Source of the DNA: Xiheicaenibacterium sp046351325
GTDB taxonomy: Bacteria > Myxococcota_A > Polyangia > Polyangiales > Polyangiaceae
Reading direction: 5' to 3'
DNA length: 64,000 nt
Assembly (NCBI GenBank): GCA_046351325.1
Contig: JAXLYR010000003.1
Location: 682,001-746,000, forward strand
Shown in pieces: positions 40,462-49,729 of this stretch (positions are counted from its first letter, which is position 1; each line of letters begins with the position of its first letter). The notes under the pieces were generated by a model. It was not told where the DNA came from and made no database searches. It saw only the letters and a program-made list of their open reading frames with translations. Made by a program: the position numbers and the translations under genes.

Positions 40462-41373
40462 TCAGTTCGGGAATTGCTGGCCGCCGAACCTGAACTCGAC
40501 GCAGCCCGCGGGGGTCTCGGCGGCCGCTACGCTGACATATTGGACGCCTTGAAACTCCAGGCCCGTGATGACGGAGAGTGGATTGATCATCTCCGCGTCT
40601 GCGTGGAAAGCGCCGAGCGACGCCGCGGCCACACAATGCGTGAAGGTCGGCCCTGCCGCGTGGTGATTGATGGGTATGGTCGACATCACGTGCCCAGCGG
40701 CCGCTGGGTCCCACGTGACGTCGACTGCACCCGGCTGGTCGAATTGGTCGCTCTCTGTCGTGAGCGTGAGGTTCTGCAGCGTGTCTGCCATGTAGGGCAT
40801 GGGCTCGAGGACGACCTCGAGCGCGCCCCAGGTGAGGCTCATCCCAAAAGAGGATTGGGCGCTACCGACAGTGACGTTGCCATTGATGCCGCCGAGCGTC
40901 TCGTCGGCTTGGAGGGTCTGCTCGGCGCCGTTCACGTCGATCGTGAGCGTGGCGTCTTTGACAGTGCGGCGCTCGGGCACGCAGTCGCCGTCGAACGAGC
41001 AGACGTCTCCCGGTGAGCACTGCGTGGCGCAGCTCGACGTGTTGAAGCGGTGAAACGCACACGTCGCGGTCTCGAGCTCGGGCGGCCCGATCCAGGGGTC
41101 GGGCTTGTCGTAGAGATAGACTTGTACATAAGGGTCGGGCGTGCTGCTGAGCTGGACAGTGCCGATGAGGCGCTCGGGCGCACAATAGGTGTCGTGCACT
41201 GCAGTATAAGAGCCGCTCGGCTCGCCGCCCGAGCCGCCGCTACCACCTGCGCCCGAGTTCGACCCGCCGGTGGAGCCACCCTGGCCACCGACGGCGCCGG
41301 ACCCACCCGAGCCGTCGTCCCCACAAGCGCCGAGCACGACTGCCGCGAACCCCAAAGCTATGATTCGATTCAT
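40462..41373 (-). CDS. Gly-rich lipoprotein with Cys-rich core, end of heme-c gene arm
   Basis: The 303-residue protein has a lipobox signal (GFAAVVLGAC, residue 17), a Gly/Ser linker typical of Polyangiales surface proteins and a beta-rich domain. Cys pairs stand in STSSCATQCSPGDVCSFDGDC-like spacing near residue 105, likely forming disulfides. It has no CxxCH, so it is not itself a cytochrome. It is transcribed behind two heme-c lipoproteins and probably is a partner or surface component of the same system. SD GAGGAG lies 4 bases before the ATG. Confidence 0.8.
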   Translation of the reverse strand: MNRIIALGFAAVVLGACGDDGSGGSGAVGGQGGSTGGSNSGAGGSGGSGGEPSGSYTAVHDTYCAPERLIGTVQLSSTPDPYVQVYLYDKPDPWIGPPELETATCAFHRFNTSSCATQCSPGDVCSFDGDCVPERRTVKDATLTIDVNGAEQTLQADETLGGINGNVTVGSAQSSFGMSLTWGALEVVLEPMPYMADTLQNLTLTTESDQFDQPGAVDVTWDPAAAGHVMSTIPINHHAAGPTFTHCVAAASLGAFHADAEMINPLSVITGLEFQGVQYVSVAAAETPAGCVEFRFGGQQFPN

Positions 41374-41431
41374 GACGCTCCTCTGGTCGTGTCTGTGAGT
41401 GTCCGGGCGCGTCGCTCTCCGTGTCGAGAAA

Positions 41432-43105
41432 TCAGGGCGGGCCCAAATAATAGAGCTCCGTGTCGGCGAAGAGCTGCGAGAGGTTGTCGCCCGAGGTCAC
41501 CGCAAACGAATAGTCGGTGGGGAAGTTGTTGCGCGCCTGCGTCGTCCCGAACGCTGGATAGAGGAGTATATCCTCGGTGATTTGGCCCGTCCCCGCGTGT
41601 TGGTGACAGCCGATGCAGTTCGTCGCGGCGTTGCCGTGGCCGGCCTCGAGGTAGGGATTGGAGCACCAAGTCGGCGCGCCAACGCCGTGATAGGTCGCGC
41701 CGAGGCTGGCTGCGAGCGATGGATACGGAGCCGTGAGCCCGCCGTTCGGGGCCTCGTCGCGCTCGTCGAAGCTCGTCACCGAACATAGCTTGTAGTGCGC
41801 GAACTCTCCAGTGATGGCCGCCGGGCGGTCCGCCCCAAAGTCGGTGTCGGGCGACGATGACCAGAAGAGCGTCGTCCACGTCCAATGGTCGAGCTCCTTC
41901 GTCATGATGTGCAGCGCGGCGAGGCGAAAGCGCGCCCCGCTCGGCAACGTGAGCGTGAAGATGTCCGTAGGGCCTGGGTCGGCCTCACCGTCGGCGACTG
42001 TCCACGACGCGTCCCCCGCGAGGCGCGCGCGCAAGGCGTCTGCGGAGGTGTCGAACGTCGGTAGCTGCAAGTCGAAGTCGGCGCGCCGATAGTCGGCTTT
42101 GACCACGACGGCGTCGAGCGGGAACGCGCCGTCGAGGCACGCGGCCCACGCCGGACGCGCGTTCTCGCGGTCGATCTTGACCGTCGCGGGCCCACCTGCC
42201 TCCGCCACGACGCCGATCGCGACTGTCCGCGGGCCCTCGACGACGCACTCGTCGCTCGCGTCACAGAGGAGCGCGCCAGCGTCGTCCGTGACTGCTATTC
42301 GCGTGTGGGCGTCTTCGGCTGACGCGAGTGTAACGATGAGGGTCTCGCCAATGCCGATATGATGTTTGCCGACCTCGCGCCGCTCACACGTCGCGAGGTC
42401 GAGCCGCTCGTCGAGGACGCGCACGGTCTCGATCGGCCCAGACTCGAGCGGCGCAGGCACCGCGTGCTCGCGACAAGCAAGAATCTCTGGGTAGCTCGCG
42501 ACGAAGTGGCGCACAGTCGCTGGGCTGTAGACGACGCGCGATATGCCACCGACCCCGTTCACCTCCTCGGGCGTATCGAGCGAAGCGACGTGCTCGAGGT
42601 AGCGCTCTATTGGCCAGTTGGGGAGCTCCTCGACCGCGGTCACGTTCCACGCGAAGGCCGCGTCGATCGCCTCGGAGGTGAAGCGGGTGCGCGCTGCCTT
42701 CTCGTCGTGTGTCAATGGATCGTAGAGCCGGCGAAACACACGCCTGACGTCGTCAGCGTCATACCAAGTGACGAAGCGCGGCACGTACGAGCCGCCTGGT
42801 GGGGCGTCCGCGAGCGGCACGGCCGCGAGGACCTTGGCGGCGATGTTCCAAGCCGCCGCGCGCCGGTCGCGCTGCGAGCTCGCGAGCGCTTCCTCGCGGC
42901 CGCGGAGCGTGCCGTCTGCTGGATAGTCGGCCGCTTCACCGACGATCTTTCGATCGGCGGCCTCGATCGCACCGCGCGCGACGCCGCGCGCGCACGTCGG
43001 TGAGGGGAGGGGCTCGCTCGGCTCGGGCTTTGTGGGCGCACCCTCACAGGCCGCGGCGAGCGCCACGACGAACAGGAATGTAAGCGTTCGCGCGCGCTCA
43101 GCCAC
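41432..43105 (-). CDS. Lipoprotein with single heme-c site
   Basis: The 557-residue protein has a lipobox signal (FVVALAAAC) and a single CxxCH heme site (NCIGCHQHAG, near residue 498) close to the C-terminus. A large mixed domain lies between, with VTWYDADDVRRVFRRLYDPL and other helical pieces. Heme-c would be attached by the Ccm/Ccs machinery in the periplasm. The GTG start overlaps the stop of the upstream gene as GTGGCTGA, so expression is coupled. No canonical cytochrome-c peroxidase pattern is visible. An electron-transfer role is likely, but the partner is not known. Confidence 0.82.
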   Translation of the reverse strand: MAERARTLTFLFVVALAAACEGAPTKPEPSEPLPSPTCARGVARGAIEAADRKIVGEAADYPADGTLRGREEALASSQRDRRAAAWNIAAKVLAAVPLADAPPGGSYVPRFVTWYDADDVRRVFRRLYDPLTHDEKAARTRFTSEAIDAAFAWNVTAVEELPNWPIERYLEHVASLDTPEEVNGVGGISRVVYSPATVRHFVASYPEILACREHAVPAPLESGPIETVRVLDERLDLATCERREVGKHHIGIGETLIVTLASAEDAHTRIAVTDDAGALLCDASDECVVEGPRTVAIGVVAEAGGPATVKIDRENARPAWAACLDGAFPLDAVVVKADYRRADFDLQLPTFDTSADALRARLAGDASWTVADGEADPGPTDIFTLTLPSGARFRLAALHIMTKELDHWTWTTLFWSSSPDTDFGADRPAAITGEFAHYKLCSVTSFDERDEAPNGGLTAPYPSLAASLGATYHGVGAPTWCSNPYLEAGHGNAATNCIGCHQHAGTGQITEDILLYPAFGTTQARNNFPTDYSFAVTSGDNLSQLFADTELYYLGPP

Positions 43106-45005
43106 CGCCCTGCTCGACGACCAGCATGGCGTCGCTCGCGACGATGTGCTCGTCGGTCGTGTCGGTGCTCCGGACCATGAAGTAGATCCAGCCGTCGGAG
43201 CGGAAGTGCGGATAGAGCGCGTATTGTCCAGCCGACATGTTGGTGATGCGCCGGCGCTCTCCGGTGAGGAGGTCGACCAAATAGATGTTGGAGGCGCCGG
43301 AGGCCTGGTAGGCGTCGAACGCGGGGTCGTTCGGCCCGGTGAAGCCCAGCTCCACGGCGTCGGCGTCTGTCACGTAGCGGTGGAGGACGACCCAGCGCTC
43401 GTCGAACGAGAAGCCAGGCTTACCGCCCTGAAAGCAGTAGCGCCCGACCTCGGGCAACTGGACGTCATAGCCGCCGCCGTTCGGGGTCGCGTCGACGCGG
43501 CGCAGGGTATAGCCGTTCTGCTTGAAGCCAGCGCCCGCGACGCGGCTGATGATGAGCCCGCCCGACGGGCTGAGGATGCTGTCACCCTCGTAGGGCTCTG
43601 GCACGTAGGTCGTCGTCTTGGGGAGGAAGGCGCTCCCGTTGTTGATCATCGGCGTCAGGCCGATCTCGGTCTCGGCGCCGAAGTACGCCGACGGATTGTC
43701 GAGCGTCGGCACCTTGCCGCCGTTGTCCGAGACGAACGTGCCTGCGATAGCCCAATAGTCGCCGCCGCCGAGCGCCGTGCCGATTGCTTGGTAGAGCCCG
43801 ACCTGGACGGCGCTACCGCACTGGGGCTCGCTGAACGATATGAAGGGGTCTGTCGCGAGCAAGGTCTGTTGGCAGATGTTCGTGCCATTCGATCCTTGGA
43901 ACATGAACGCCGAGTTGTCGGGGAAGAAGCCGGGATCGTAGAGCGCGTCCACCTTGATTTCGGTGTTCGTCAGCAAGTCGACGATGGTCGCGGAGCTGTT
44001 GCTGCCGCCGCCGTGACCCACGTAGCGACCGTCGGCGCTCGAGCGCGTCCAATACTCCGAAGAGTAGTTGTTCGTGCGCAGGACGCGGAGCGACGTCCCG
44101 GGCAGGTTGTCCCAAGCGGCGCCGAACGCAGTGCTGCTCGCGAGAGGATAAGAAGAGAGGCAGTCGAGCGCCGTTGGTGCGCCCGCGCATCCCAACATGA
44201 GGAGGCCATCCTCGGCGTTCTTGGCGCGCCAACCTGTCGTCGCGAGCGGCGTGACATAACCCGCGAGCGACGCGTCGATTGTGTCGACACACGGGTCAGG
44301 CGGGGGCTCGTCTGGCACGTAGTCCGCCAAGAGAGGCAACCCGCGCGCGAACCACTCCGCCACGACGTCGAAGTCGAACTGCGTGAACGGCGTGATGTTC
44401 TGCTTCGGCATGCCCACTTCGGATTTGAACTGGTCGTAGACCGCGGGCGCTGCGTCGCCATAAGCGCGGTCGAACGCGAACGCGAACCAATCGAGGTGCG
44501 CGGCCGAGGCGTAGACGCCGACCTGGTGTGTCGAGAACGGCGAGGTCTCGTCGCCGAAGTTCGTCCGCATGCAGTCGATCGCGAGCTTGGCGGCGTCCTG
44601 CGTGAGCAAGCTCGTGTCTGATAGGCAGGTATTCGTGGCGTTCGTCGTCAGGTCGAGCCAGCTCGTGAGCAGGCCCCTGTTGATCGAATGGCAGTGCGAG
44701 CAGGTGTCGGTCGGCGGCTCGAAGGGCTCGTAGCCCATGATGTAGAGCGCCGACAAAGCCACGTCTTCGTCAGCCCAATCGATCGGGTTGCGGAGCGGGG
44801 GCGCGAGCGGGAGGTCACCACCGGCGCCGCCCGTCGAGCTCGTCGTGCTGTTGAGCGACCCGCCGGCGCCGCCGGTGCCGCCGTTCGCGATGCCGCCCTG
44901 GCCGCCGTTCGCGCCAGCGCCAGCGCCACCCGAGTTCGTGTCGTCACCGCAGCCGACGACGAAGACCAAGCTGAAAACACCGCCCAAGATCGTTCGAGCT
45001 CGCAT
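43098..45005 (-). CDS. Heme-c lipoprotein with TolB-like beta-propeller
   Basis: The 635-residue protein has a lipobox (VFVVGC, residue 19), a Gly/Asn linker, a CxxCH heme site (TCSHCH, residues 102-106) and then a long beta-rich domain. WTRSSADGRYVGHGGG and FRSDGWIYFMVRSTD repeats resemble TolB/WD40-like propellers. The ATG at 45005 is supported by GGAG upstream. It heads the minus-strand arm of the cytochrome cluster. The 17-bp palindrome at 45026 lies 21 bases upstream and could control it. Electron transfer at the outer face is likely; function beyond that is unknown. Confidence 0.82.
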   Translation of the reverse strand: MRARTILGGVFSLVFVVGCGDDTNSGGAGAGANGGQGGIANGGTGGAGGSLNSTTSSTGGAGGDLPLAPPLRNPIDWADEDVALSALYIMGYEPFEPPTDTCSHCHSINRGLLTSWLDLTTNATNTCLSDTSLLTQDAAKLAIDCMRTNFGDETSPFSTHQVGVYASAAHLDWFAFAFDRAYGDAAPAVYDQFKSEVGMPKQNITPFTQFDFDVVAEWFARGLPLLADYVPDEPPPDPCVDTIDASLAGYVTPLATTGWRAKNAEDGLLMLGCAGAPTALDCLSSYPLASSTAFGAAWDNLPGTSLRVLRTNNYSSEYWTRSSADGRYVGHGGGSNSSATIVDLLTNTEIKVDALYDPGFFPDNSAFMFQGSNGTNICQQTLLATDPFISFSEPQCGSAVQVGLYQAIGTALGGGDYWAIAGTFVSDNGGKVPTLDNPSAYFGAETEIGLTPMINNGSAFLPKTTTYVPEPYEGDSILSPSGGLIISRVAGAGFKQNGYTLRRVDATPNGGGYDVQLPEVGRYCFQGGKPGFSFDERWVVLHRYVTDADAVELGFTGPNDPAFDAYQASGASNIYLVDLLTGERRRITNMSAGQYALYPHFRSDGWIYFMVRSTDTTDEHIVASDAMLVVEQGGG

Positions 45006-45025
45006 GCGTCTCCGTCGAGGTAAGA

Positions 45026-45042
45026 GCTCCAAGTCTTGGAGC
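45026..45042. promoter_or_regulatory. 17-bp palindrome in the divergent heme-c promoter
   Basis: GCTCCAAG-T-CTTGGAGC is a perfect inverted repeat with a one-base centre in the 182-bp gap between the divergent cytochrome genes, close to the minus-strand start. It could be an operator or an attenuator hairpin. No regulator gene is nearby. Confidence 0.5.
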
Positions 45043-45187
45043 ACGGCGAGAGGTGCCCGACAACCTCCTACTTGATCAGGGAGAGTAAGCGGTTTGAGGC
45101 CCTTTGAGATGGGGCATGTTCGCCGTCACTTGGCGCGGGATTTTCTGTCGGTCGCACGCGTAGCTTCAGGCACGGGATCGAGAGAAA

Positions 45188-47365
45188 ATGGCTTGCAAAA
45201 TATCAATCTTTGGTGGAATGGCGGTGCTCGTCGCAGGCGTATTGGCCGCGGCGTGTGGTGACAGCGCGCCGCCTCCGTCCACGAGCGCTCCGACGGGCTC
45301 AGCGAGCTCCTCCACGGCGCTCGCGCCCTCGGCGAGCGGGACCGCGGCGACAGGCGGAGTAGCTATACCATCGTTAAAGCTACCGCTCGCCGCGAACCGA
45401 CAGGGGCAGACGATCGCGCGCGCGCCCACAAACGACGCGCTCTTCGTCGTCGACGAGGATCACAAGGCCATTCGGGTCTTCAGCTTGCCGCTGGACGATC
45501 ACTCGACCCCGGCCACGACGTTCCCGTTGTCCGCGCACCCCGCGGCCGTCGTCGCGCTCGCGGATCGGCTGCTCGTCACGCTGCGCGACGAGCCGAACGC
45601 AGACGGCTCGGCGTCGGGTCAGCTGCTCGTCCTCTCGCGCGAGGGGGCGACGGGCCTCTCCGAGCGCGCTCGCGTTCCCTTGGCTGCGGACGCTTGGGGT
45701 CTCGCGGTCGACGAGCAGGAAGCGACCGCGGTCGTGACGAGCGCGTGGACGCACACAGTCAGCGTCGTGGATCTCACCAAGCTCGAGGTCCGCGCGACGC
45801 TCGACGTCGGCCGCGAGCCGCGCGGCGTGGTGATTCTGCCGGGCGGAGAGACCGCGTTCGTCTCCCATTTGGTCGGCTCGCAGATCACGAGAATCGACGC
45901 GCTCGCGGGGTCGAGCCCCACCGCTCACGCGATCGACCTGCCCGCGTCGCCGCTGCGGGCTCCCATCGGGCGCTCGCTCGCGGCGTCATTGGGCTACAGC
46001 GTTGTCAGCGATCCGACTGGCGAGAAGGTCTATTTCCCCCGACACGCGCTCGGGGCGCTCGGCGAGAGCGCGTGGTTCGGCACCCCGGCGGTCGACGTCT
46101 ATCAGCCCAAGCGGGAGAAGGCCTACGCGCCAGAGCGACAGCATGGCTTGCCGAGCGCGTTCCTCGAGTCCATCGTCCAGGCCTCGGCCAGGGCAGGCTG
46201 GTTCCACGGCAGCACAGCGGTCATCGAGGCGGGGGAGAGCGCCTTCGTCCAGCCGCGCGCCGCGGTCTTTCGACGCTCGACGAACACCCTGCTGATCGCC
46301 GCGGAGGGCACCTCGGAGCTCGTGGAGCTCGACGCGCGCTTCCTCGACCCGACCGTCGCCGTCTTACAGCGATATTCGCTCGCCCGCCGCTCGAACGTCT
46401 ATCTGCCAGTCCCGCTCGGTGGCGGCGCGCCGAGCGGCATCGCTCTGTCGGCCGACGAGTCGATCGCTTATGTCCAGTGTCGCTCGACCGATGACATCGC
46501 CGTCGTGCCGCTGAGCTTCGACGACGCCGCGCTCAAGGTCCCGCCGCCCGTGCTCGTCCGCTACGCGGAGCCGCCCGAGGAGAAAATCCAATATGGGCGC
46601 TCGCTCTTTTACGATGCAGTCGACCAGGCGACCTCGGGTGGGCTCGGCTGTGCGGGCTGTCACCCCGAGGGGCGCGACGACGGTTATATCTGGCACGAGT
46701 TCGCCGAGGATGGGCAGGCCGTATTCTTGGGCTCGGCAGAGGAGCTGCCCGTCCTGCGCGCGCGATGGTTTCGGCAGCTCAACCGCGAAGCGCCTGGAGA
46801 GTCGCCGACGGCGGTCGGCTTCCCGCGACAGACCCCGTCGATCGTCGGTCGCCAAGCGATCCCCGGCCCGTTCGGTTGGCACGGAGAGAGCGCGACCATC
46901 ACGAAGCGCATCGCGGCTGGCATGGTCTTGCATCGTTGGCTGCCGCCCGACGCGCTACCGCCTTTGGAGACGCGCGCCGAATACATCGTAGCGTTCATGC
47001 GAGCGCTGTTGGTTACGCCGCCTCACCCCCCGAGCGACGCCGCGCTGGTCGCACGCGGCAAAGCGATCTTCGAGAGCGCCGCGACGAAATGCGCGACCTG
47101 TCACCGGCCGTCGACCTTCTTTACGGACAGTGGGGTCTATTCACTGCCCCAGCCACCACCGCGCCCTGACTTCGCGGCCGAGGAGAACGCCGCGTTCAAG
47201 GTGCCGACGCTCCGCGACGTGGGTGGGACTGCACCCTATTTCCACGACGGTCGCTACGCCTCACTCGAGGCGCTCCTCGATCGCAACGCCGATCAAATGG
47301 GCGTTACGAGTCACCTGTCCGCCGACGACAAGCAGGCCCTCGTCGCCTACCTGAGGTCGCTATGA
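45188..47365 (+). CDS. Beta-propeller di-heme cytochrome c (MauG/peroxidase-like) lipoprotein
   Basis: The 725-residue protein has a lipobox (VLAAAC, residue 23), a Ser/Ala linker, a YVTN-type beta-propeller from about 55 to 470 (VDEDHKAIRVFSLP, VVILPGGETAFVSH, ADESIAYVQCRSTDD) and a C-terminal di-heme domain. CAGCH (near 487) and CATCH (near 636) are the heme sites. PTLRDVGGTAPYFHDGRYASLEALL is the conserved end of the MauG/cytochrome-c-peroxidase fold. Such proteins perform peroxide reduction or oxidative maturation of protein substrates. Two small secreted proteins are coupled behind it (ATGA overlaps). It stands at the head of the plus arm of the cluster. Confidence 0.9.
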   Translation: MACKISIFGGMAVLVAGVLAAACGDSAPPPSTSAPTGSASSSTALAPSASGTAATGGVAIPSLKLPLAANRQGQTIARAPTNDALFVVDEDHKAIRVFSLPLDDHSTPATTFPLSAHPAAVVALADRLLVTLRDEPNADGSASGQLLVLSREGATGLSERARVPLAADAWGLAVDEQEATAVVTSAWTHTVSVVDLTKLEVRATLDVGREPRGVVILPGGETAFVSHLVGSQITRIDALAGSSPTAHAIDLPASPLRAPIGRSLAASLGYSVVSDPTGEKVYFPRHALGALGESAWFGTPAVDVYQPKREKAYAPERQHGLPSAFLESIVQASARAGWFHGSTAVIEAGESAFVQPRAAVFRRSTNTLLIAAEGTSELVELDARFLDPTVAVLQRYSLARRSNVYLPVPLGGGAPSGIALSADESIAYVQCRSTDDIAVVPLSFDDAALKVPPPVLVRYAEPPEEKIQYGRSLFYDAVDQATSGGLGCAGCHPEGRDDGYIWHEFAEDGQAVFLGSAEELPVLRARWFRQLNREAPGESPTAVGFPRQTPSIVGRQAIPGPFGWHGESATITKRIAAGMVLHRWLPPDALPPLETRAEYIVAFMRALLVTPPHPPSDAALVARGKAIFESAATKCATCHRPSTFFTDSGVYSLPQPPPRPDFAAEENAAFKVPTLRDVGGTAPYFHDGRYASLEALLDRNADQMGVTSHLSADDKQALVAYLRSL

Positions 47366-47913
47366 AACGCGCAGCACTCTTCACGATGGTCGCTGTGTCT
47401 TTGGTCGGTGTCGGGGCGCTCGTCAGGCCCGTCGAGCTCCTCGGGCAGACCGCGTCGTCGTCCGTGCCGCGGGCGACCCCCGAGCCGATTACGCCGCTCG
47501 ATCAGCTGCAAATTCCCAAGGACGCGAGCCCTCGCCCGAGCGCGAGCGATTGGAAGAACGCGACCCGCGTCACGCTGACGAAGAGCCCCTTCGACTCGCG
47601 GATCTTGGGCTGTCGACTCTGGCTCGTCCGCGAATGGCTGAAGGTCCATTGCGCGCGCGACGACATGGGAGGAGTGCGTCAATATACAGGTAGCGGTAAA
47701 GACGTCCTCCTCTACGCGAGCGAGCACGACTGGCAAGAGAAGCGACCCGCTGTCGTCGACGCGATCTTCCCCTTGCGTCAGGGGGACGCGCGGATCTTCC
47801 AGTTCTTCCTCGAGGTCGACGTGGACTACAATTTTGCGACCTCTTCACCTTGGTTCGTGCTCGAGGAGACCTGGCTCGACGGCGCGTCGCAGCCCACGGT
47901 GATCGTCCGATGA
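47362..47913 (+). CDS. Small secreted protein coupled to di-heme cytochrome
   Basis: The 183-residue protein has a signal peptide (FTMVAVSLVGVGALV), then a Pro/Ser linker and a mixed domain with Trp-rich segments (CRLWLVREWLKVHCARDDMGG) and two cysteines in one hairpin. Its start overlaps the di-heme gene stop as ATGA and its stop overlaps the next gene in the same way. It could be a periplasmic partner or substrate of the di-heme protein, which is inference. No heme motif is present. Confidence 0.75.
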   Translation: MKRAALFTMVAVSLVGVGALVRPVELLGQTASSSVPRATPEPITPLDQLQIPKDASPRPSASDWKNATRVTLTKSPFDSRILGCRLWLVREWLKVHCARDDMGGVRQYTGSGKDVLLYASEHDWQEKRPAVVDAIFPLRQGDARIFQFFLEVDVDYNFATSSPWFVLEETWLDGASQPTVIVR

Positions 47914-49190
47914 GAAGGGGGGAAGCTCTCGCTGCGACGGCGCTCGCCGTGCTCGCCGCGCTCTCTGCATGTCAGACCCCCGCGCCGAGCGACGAGGTCG
48001 GTAGTGCTGTGACAGCGATGTCAGCGTCTGCGGCGCCCAGCATGAGTGACAGCGCTGTAGGGAGTTCGTCGGCCAGCGCGGCGGCGCCCGCGAGCTCTTC
48101 AGCGCCGAGCGCGCGCGCTCCACTCGACCTCACGCCAGCGCGCTTGGCTCGAAAGCGGAGCCCGGCGAGCGCGCTCGCGGCCGACGAGGCTGCGTGCGCG
48201 GTAGCCGACGTAGAGGCTTGTTGGCGCATGGCCGATCGCTATCGCGGTTATGGTGACCCGGCAGGTTGCGGCGTCGACCGCGGTCGATCGCTGCCGTTCA
48301 ACAAGCGGCTCCACGTCGACACGCGCTCGGACACTGCGCTGTTCCGGTCCTTCGTCGGGCGCGCTTGTGACCTCGGGGACAAGCAGGCTTGTCTCGTCTT
48401 GTCGCATGACAAAGCCCAGCCGCCGCCGAGCTCTCGATTCGCCGAGATCGATCTATTGCGGGTGCGGCTCGAGCGCTCGGGCCTCGCCGAATGGCAGCGC
48501 ATCGCGCGGCCCGCGATGTTCTTCGAGCTGCGGAGACACCGCGACGATTGCCTGGCTGACGAACACGGCTTCCACCCTTGTTGGGGCGATGAGTTGGCGC
48601 TTCGGGTGACTGGCGTCATCGACGCGAAGGGGCCGACGCCCGAGGTGATTCGTCAGATCGACGAGGCCTGCGCGACGACGCTGGAGTGCAATCGAATCCT
48701 GCGTATGGCCGAGCGCGAGGGCGCCGACGAAGAGGCCTTGCGACCGCGCCGGGAGAAGGCCGTCGACGTCCTGGTCGCGGCCTGCGAGGAGGGCAGCTGC
48801 ACCTGTGGTCAAGCGACCAAACTGATGGGTGAGGACGACCCGCGGTATGTCGACGCGGCCAAATTGGGCTGCTCAGCCGGTGAGGCCGAGGCCTGCTTCG
48901 CGCTCGGTCGATTGTATGAGGACGGTCGGTTGGGGCTCCCCCGAGATCCAGTGACAGCGCTGTCACTCTATCGAGTCGCCTGTCCCGAACAGCTGCCAGT
49001 CGAGGGGTTCGGCAGCGCGCTTCGGGGCGAGTATTCGCCGCGCGCGTGCGCTCGACTCGCCGCGCTTTATCGTGATGGGGAGCTCGTCGCCAAAGACAAG
49101 CCGCGCGCCAACTTCTTCCAAGAGGCCGCCTGCGACACTGGCTATGCCGTCATCGATCTGGGGTGTGTCGATCTCGAATCGCCGAAGTAG
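47910..49190 (+). CDS. Cys-rich lipoprotein with Sel1/TPR-like repeats
   Basis: The 426-residue protein has a lipobox (LAALSAC, residue 21), a Ser/Ala-rich linker and a helical repeat domain with pairs such as ACWRMADRYRGYGD, ACDLGDKQACLVL and EACFALGRLYEDGRLG, resembling Sel1-like repeats. About 17 cysteines are spread through it, typical of disulfide-locked surface solenoids. It ends the plus arm of the heme-c cluster and is translationally coupled to the gene before it (ATGA). Protein interaction at the surface is likely. Sel1 assignment is moderate. Confidence 0.77.
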   Translation: MRRGEALAATALAVLAALSACQTPAPSDEVGSAVTAMSASAAPSMSDSAVGSSSASAAAPASSSAPSARAPLDLTPARLARKRSPASALAADEAACAVADVEACWRMADRYRGYGDPAGCGVDRGRSLPFNKRLHVDTRSDTALFRSFVGRACDLGDKQACLVLSHDKAQPPPSSRFAEIDLLRVRLERSGLAEWQRIARPAMFFELRRHRDDCLADEHGFHPCWGDELALRVTGVIDAKGPTPEVIRQIDEACATTLECNRILRMAEREGADEEALRPRREKAVDVLVAACEEGSCTCGQATKLMGEDDPRYVDAAKLGCSAGEAEACFALGRLYEDGRLGLPRDPVTALSLYRVACPEQLPVEGFGSALRGEYSPRACARLAALYRDGELVAKDKPRANFFQEAACDTGYAVIDLGCVDLESPK

Positions 49191-49198
49191 AGGGCCGC

Positions 49199-49720
49199 TC
49201 AGATCTCGCGGCGCAGGCGGCGCCGGCGCTCGGCGATCGCCGATTCGAAGACGCCGCGAGCCTCGACCGGCTCGACGAGGATCCAGCTGTCCCACTCGGG
49301 CGCGAGCTCGGCCTGATCGAGGAGCGCGCGGGCCGCGTCGTTCGGGCTGATGACGCCCTGCGCGCGGCCGGGCAGCTCGACCGCTGCGACGCGCGTCCGC
49401 AGCTTCGCGAGGCGGCTGAAGATGCTCTGCACGAGCTTCGAGAAGAGGCGCGCGTCGAACGCGTCGGCGGGGCCCGCGCCGAAGAGGAGGAGCTTGTCGA
49501 ACGCGAGCATCGGCTTGCCGGGCATCATCACGACCTCGCCGACCTCGCCGGTGACGAAGCCGTCGCGCAGGAGGCGTGAGATGCGCCCGCCCATCCGAAA
49601 ATCGCAGAGCCCAGCGACGCCGCGCGCGGGGCGCACGTCGGTGTGCACCGACGCGACCAGGATCTCCGTGTCGAGGTCGTCGAGCTTCGAGAGGGCGGGT
49701 GGGACGAAGCGGAAGAGCAA
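49199..49720 (-). CDS. M17 peptidase N-terminal-domain protein (no catalytic domain)
   Basis: The 173-residue protein resembles the N-terminal domain of leucyl aminopeptidases, with the alpha/beta segment LAFDKLLLFGAGPADAFD and an RLAKLRTRVAAVELP strand. The zinc-binding catalytic half is absent. Such stand-alone domains are known in several genomes and may bind oligomers or DNA. It reads 9 bp behind the TPP enzyme on the same strand, so they are likely one operon. The start is TTG at 49720 with weak support, so the true start may differ. It converges on the Cys-rich lipoprotein. Confidence 0.72.
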   Translation of the reverse strand: MLFRFVPPALSKLDDLDTEILVASVHTDVRPARGVAGLCDFRMGGRISRLLRDGFVTGEVGEVVMMPGKPMLAFDKLLLFGAGPADAFDARLFSKLVQSIFSRLAKLRTRVAAVELPGRAQGVISPNDAARALLDQAELAPEWDSWILVEPVEARGVFESAIAERRRRLRREI

Positions 49721-49729
49721 CGCGGTCGA

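Noticed and set aside
43032..44621. 529-codon plus-strand open frame opposite the heme-c lipoprotein
   Set aside because: It reads Arg/Val/Glu-rich text with no motif and has no ribosome binding site; the minus strand carries signal, lipobox and CxxCH.
49199..49720. Complete leucyl aminopeptidase
   Set aside because: Only the N-terminal domain is present; the zinc-binding catalytic half is missing and no frameshifted remainder is seen upstream or downstream.
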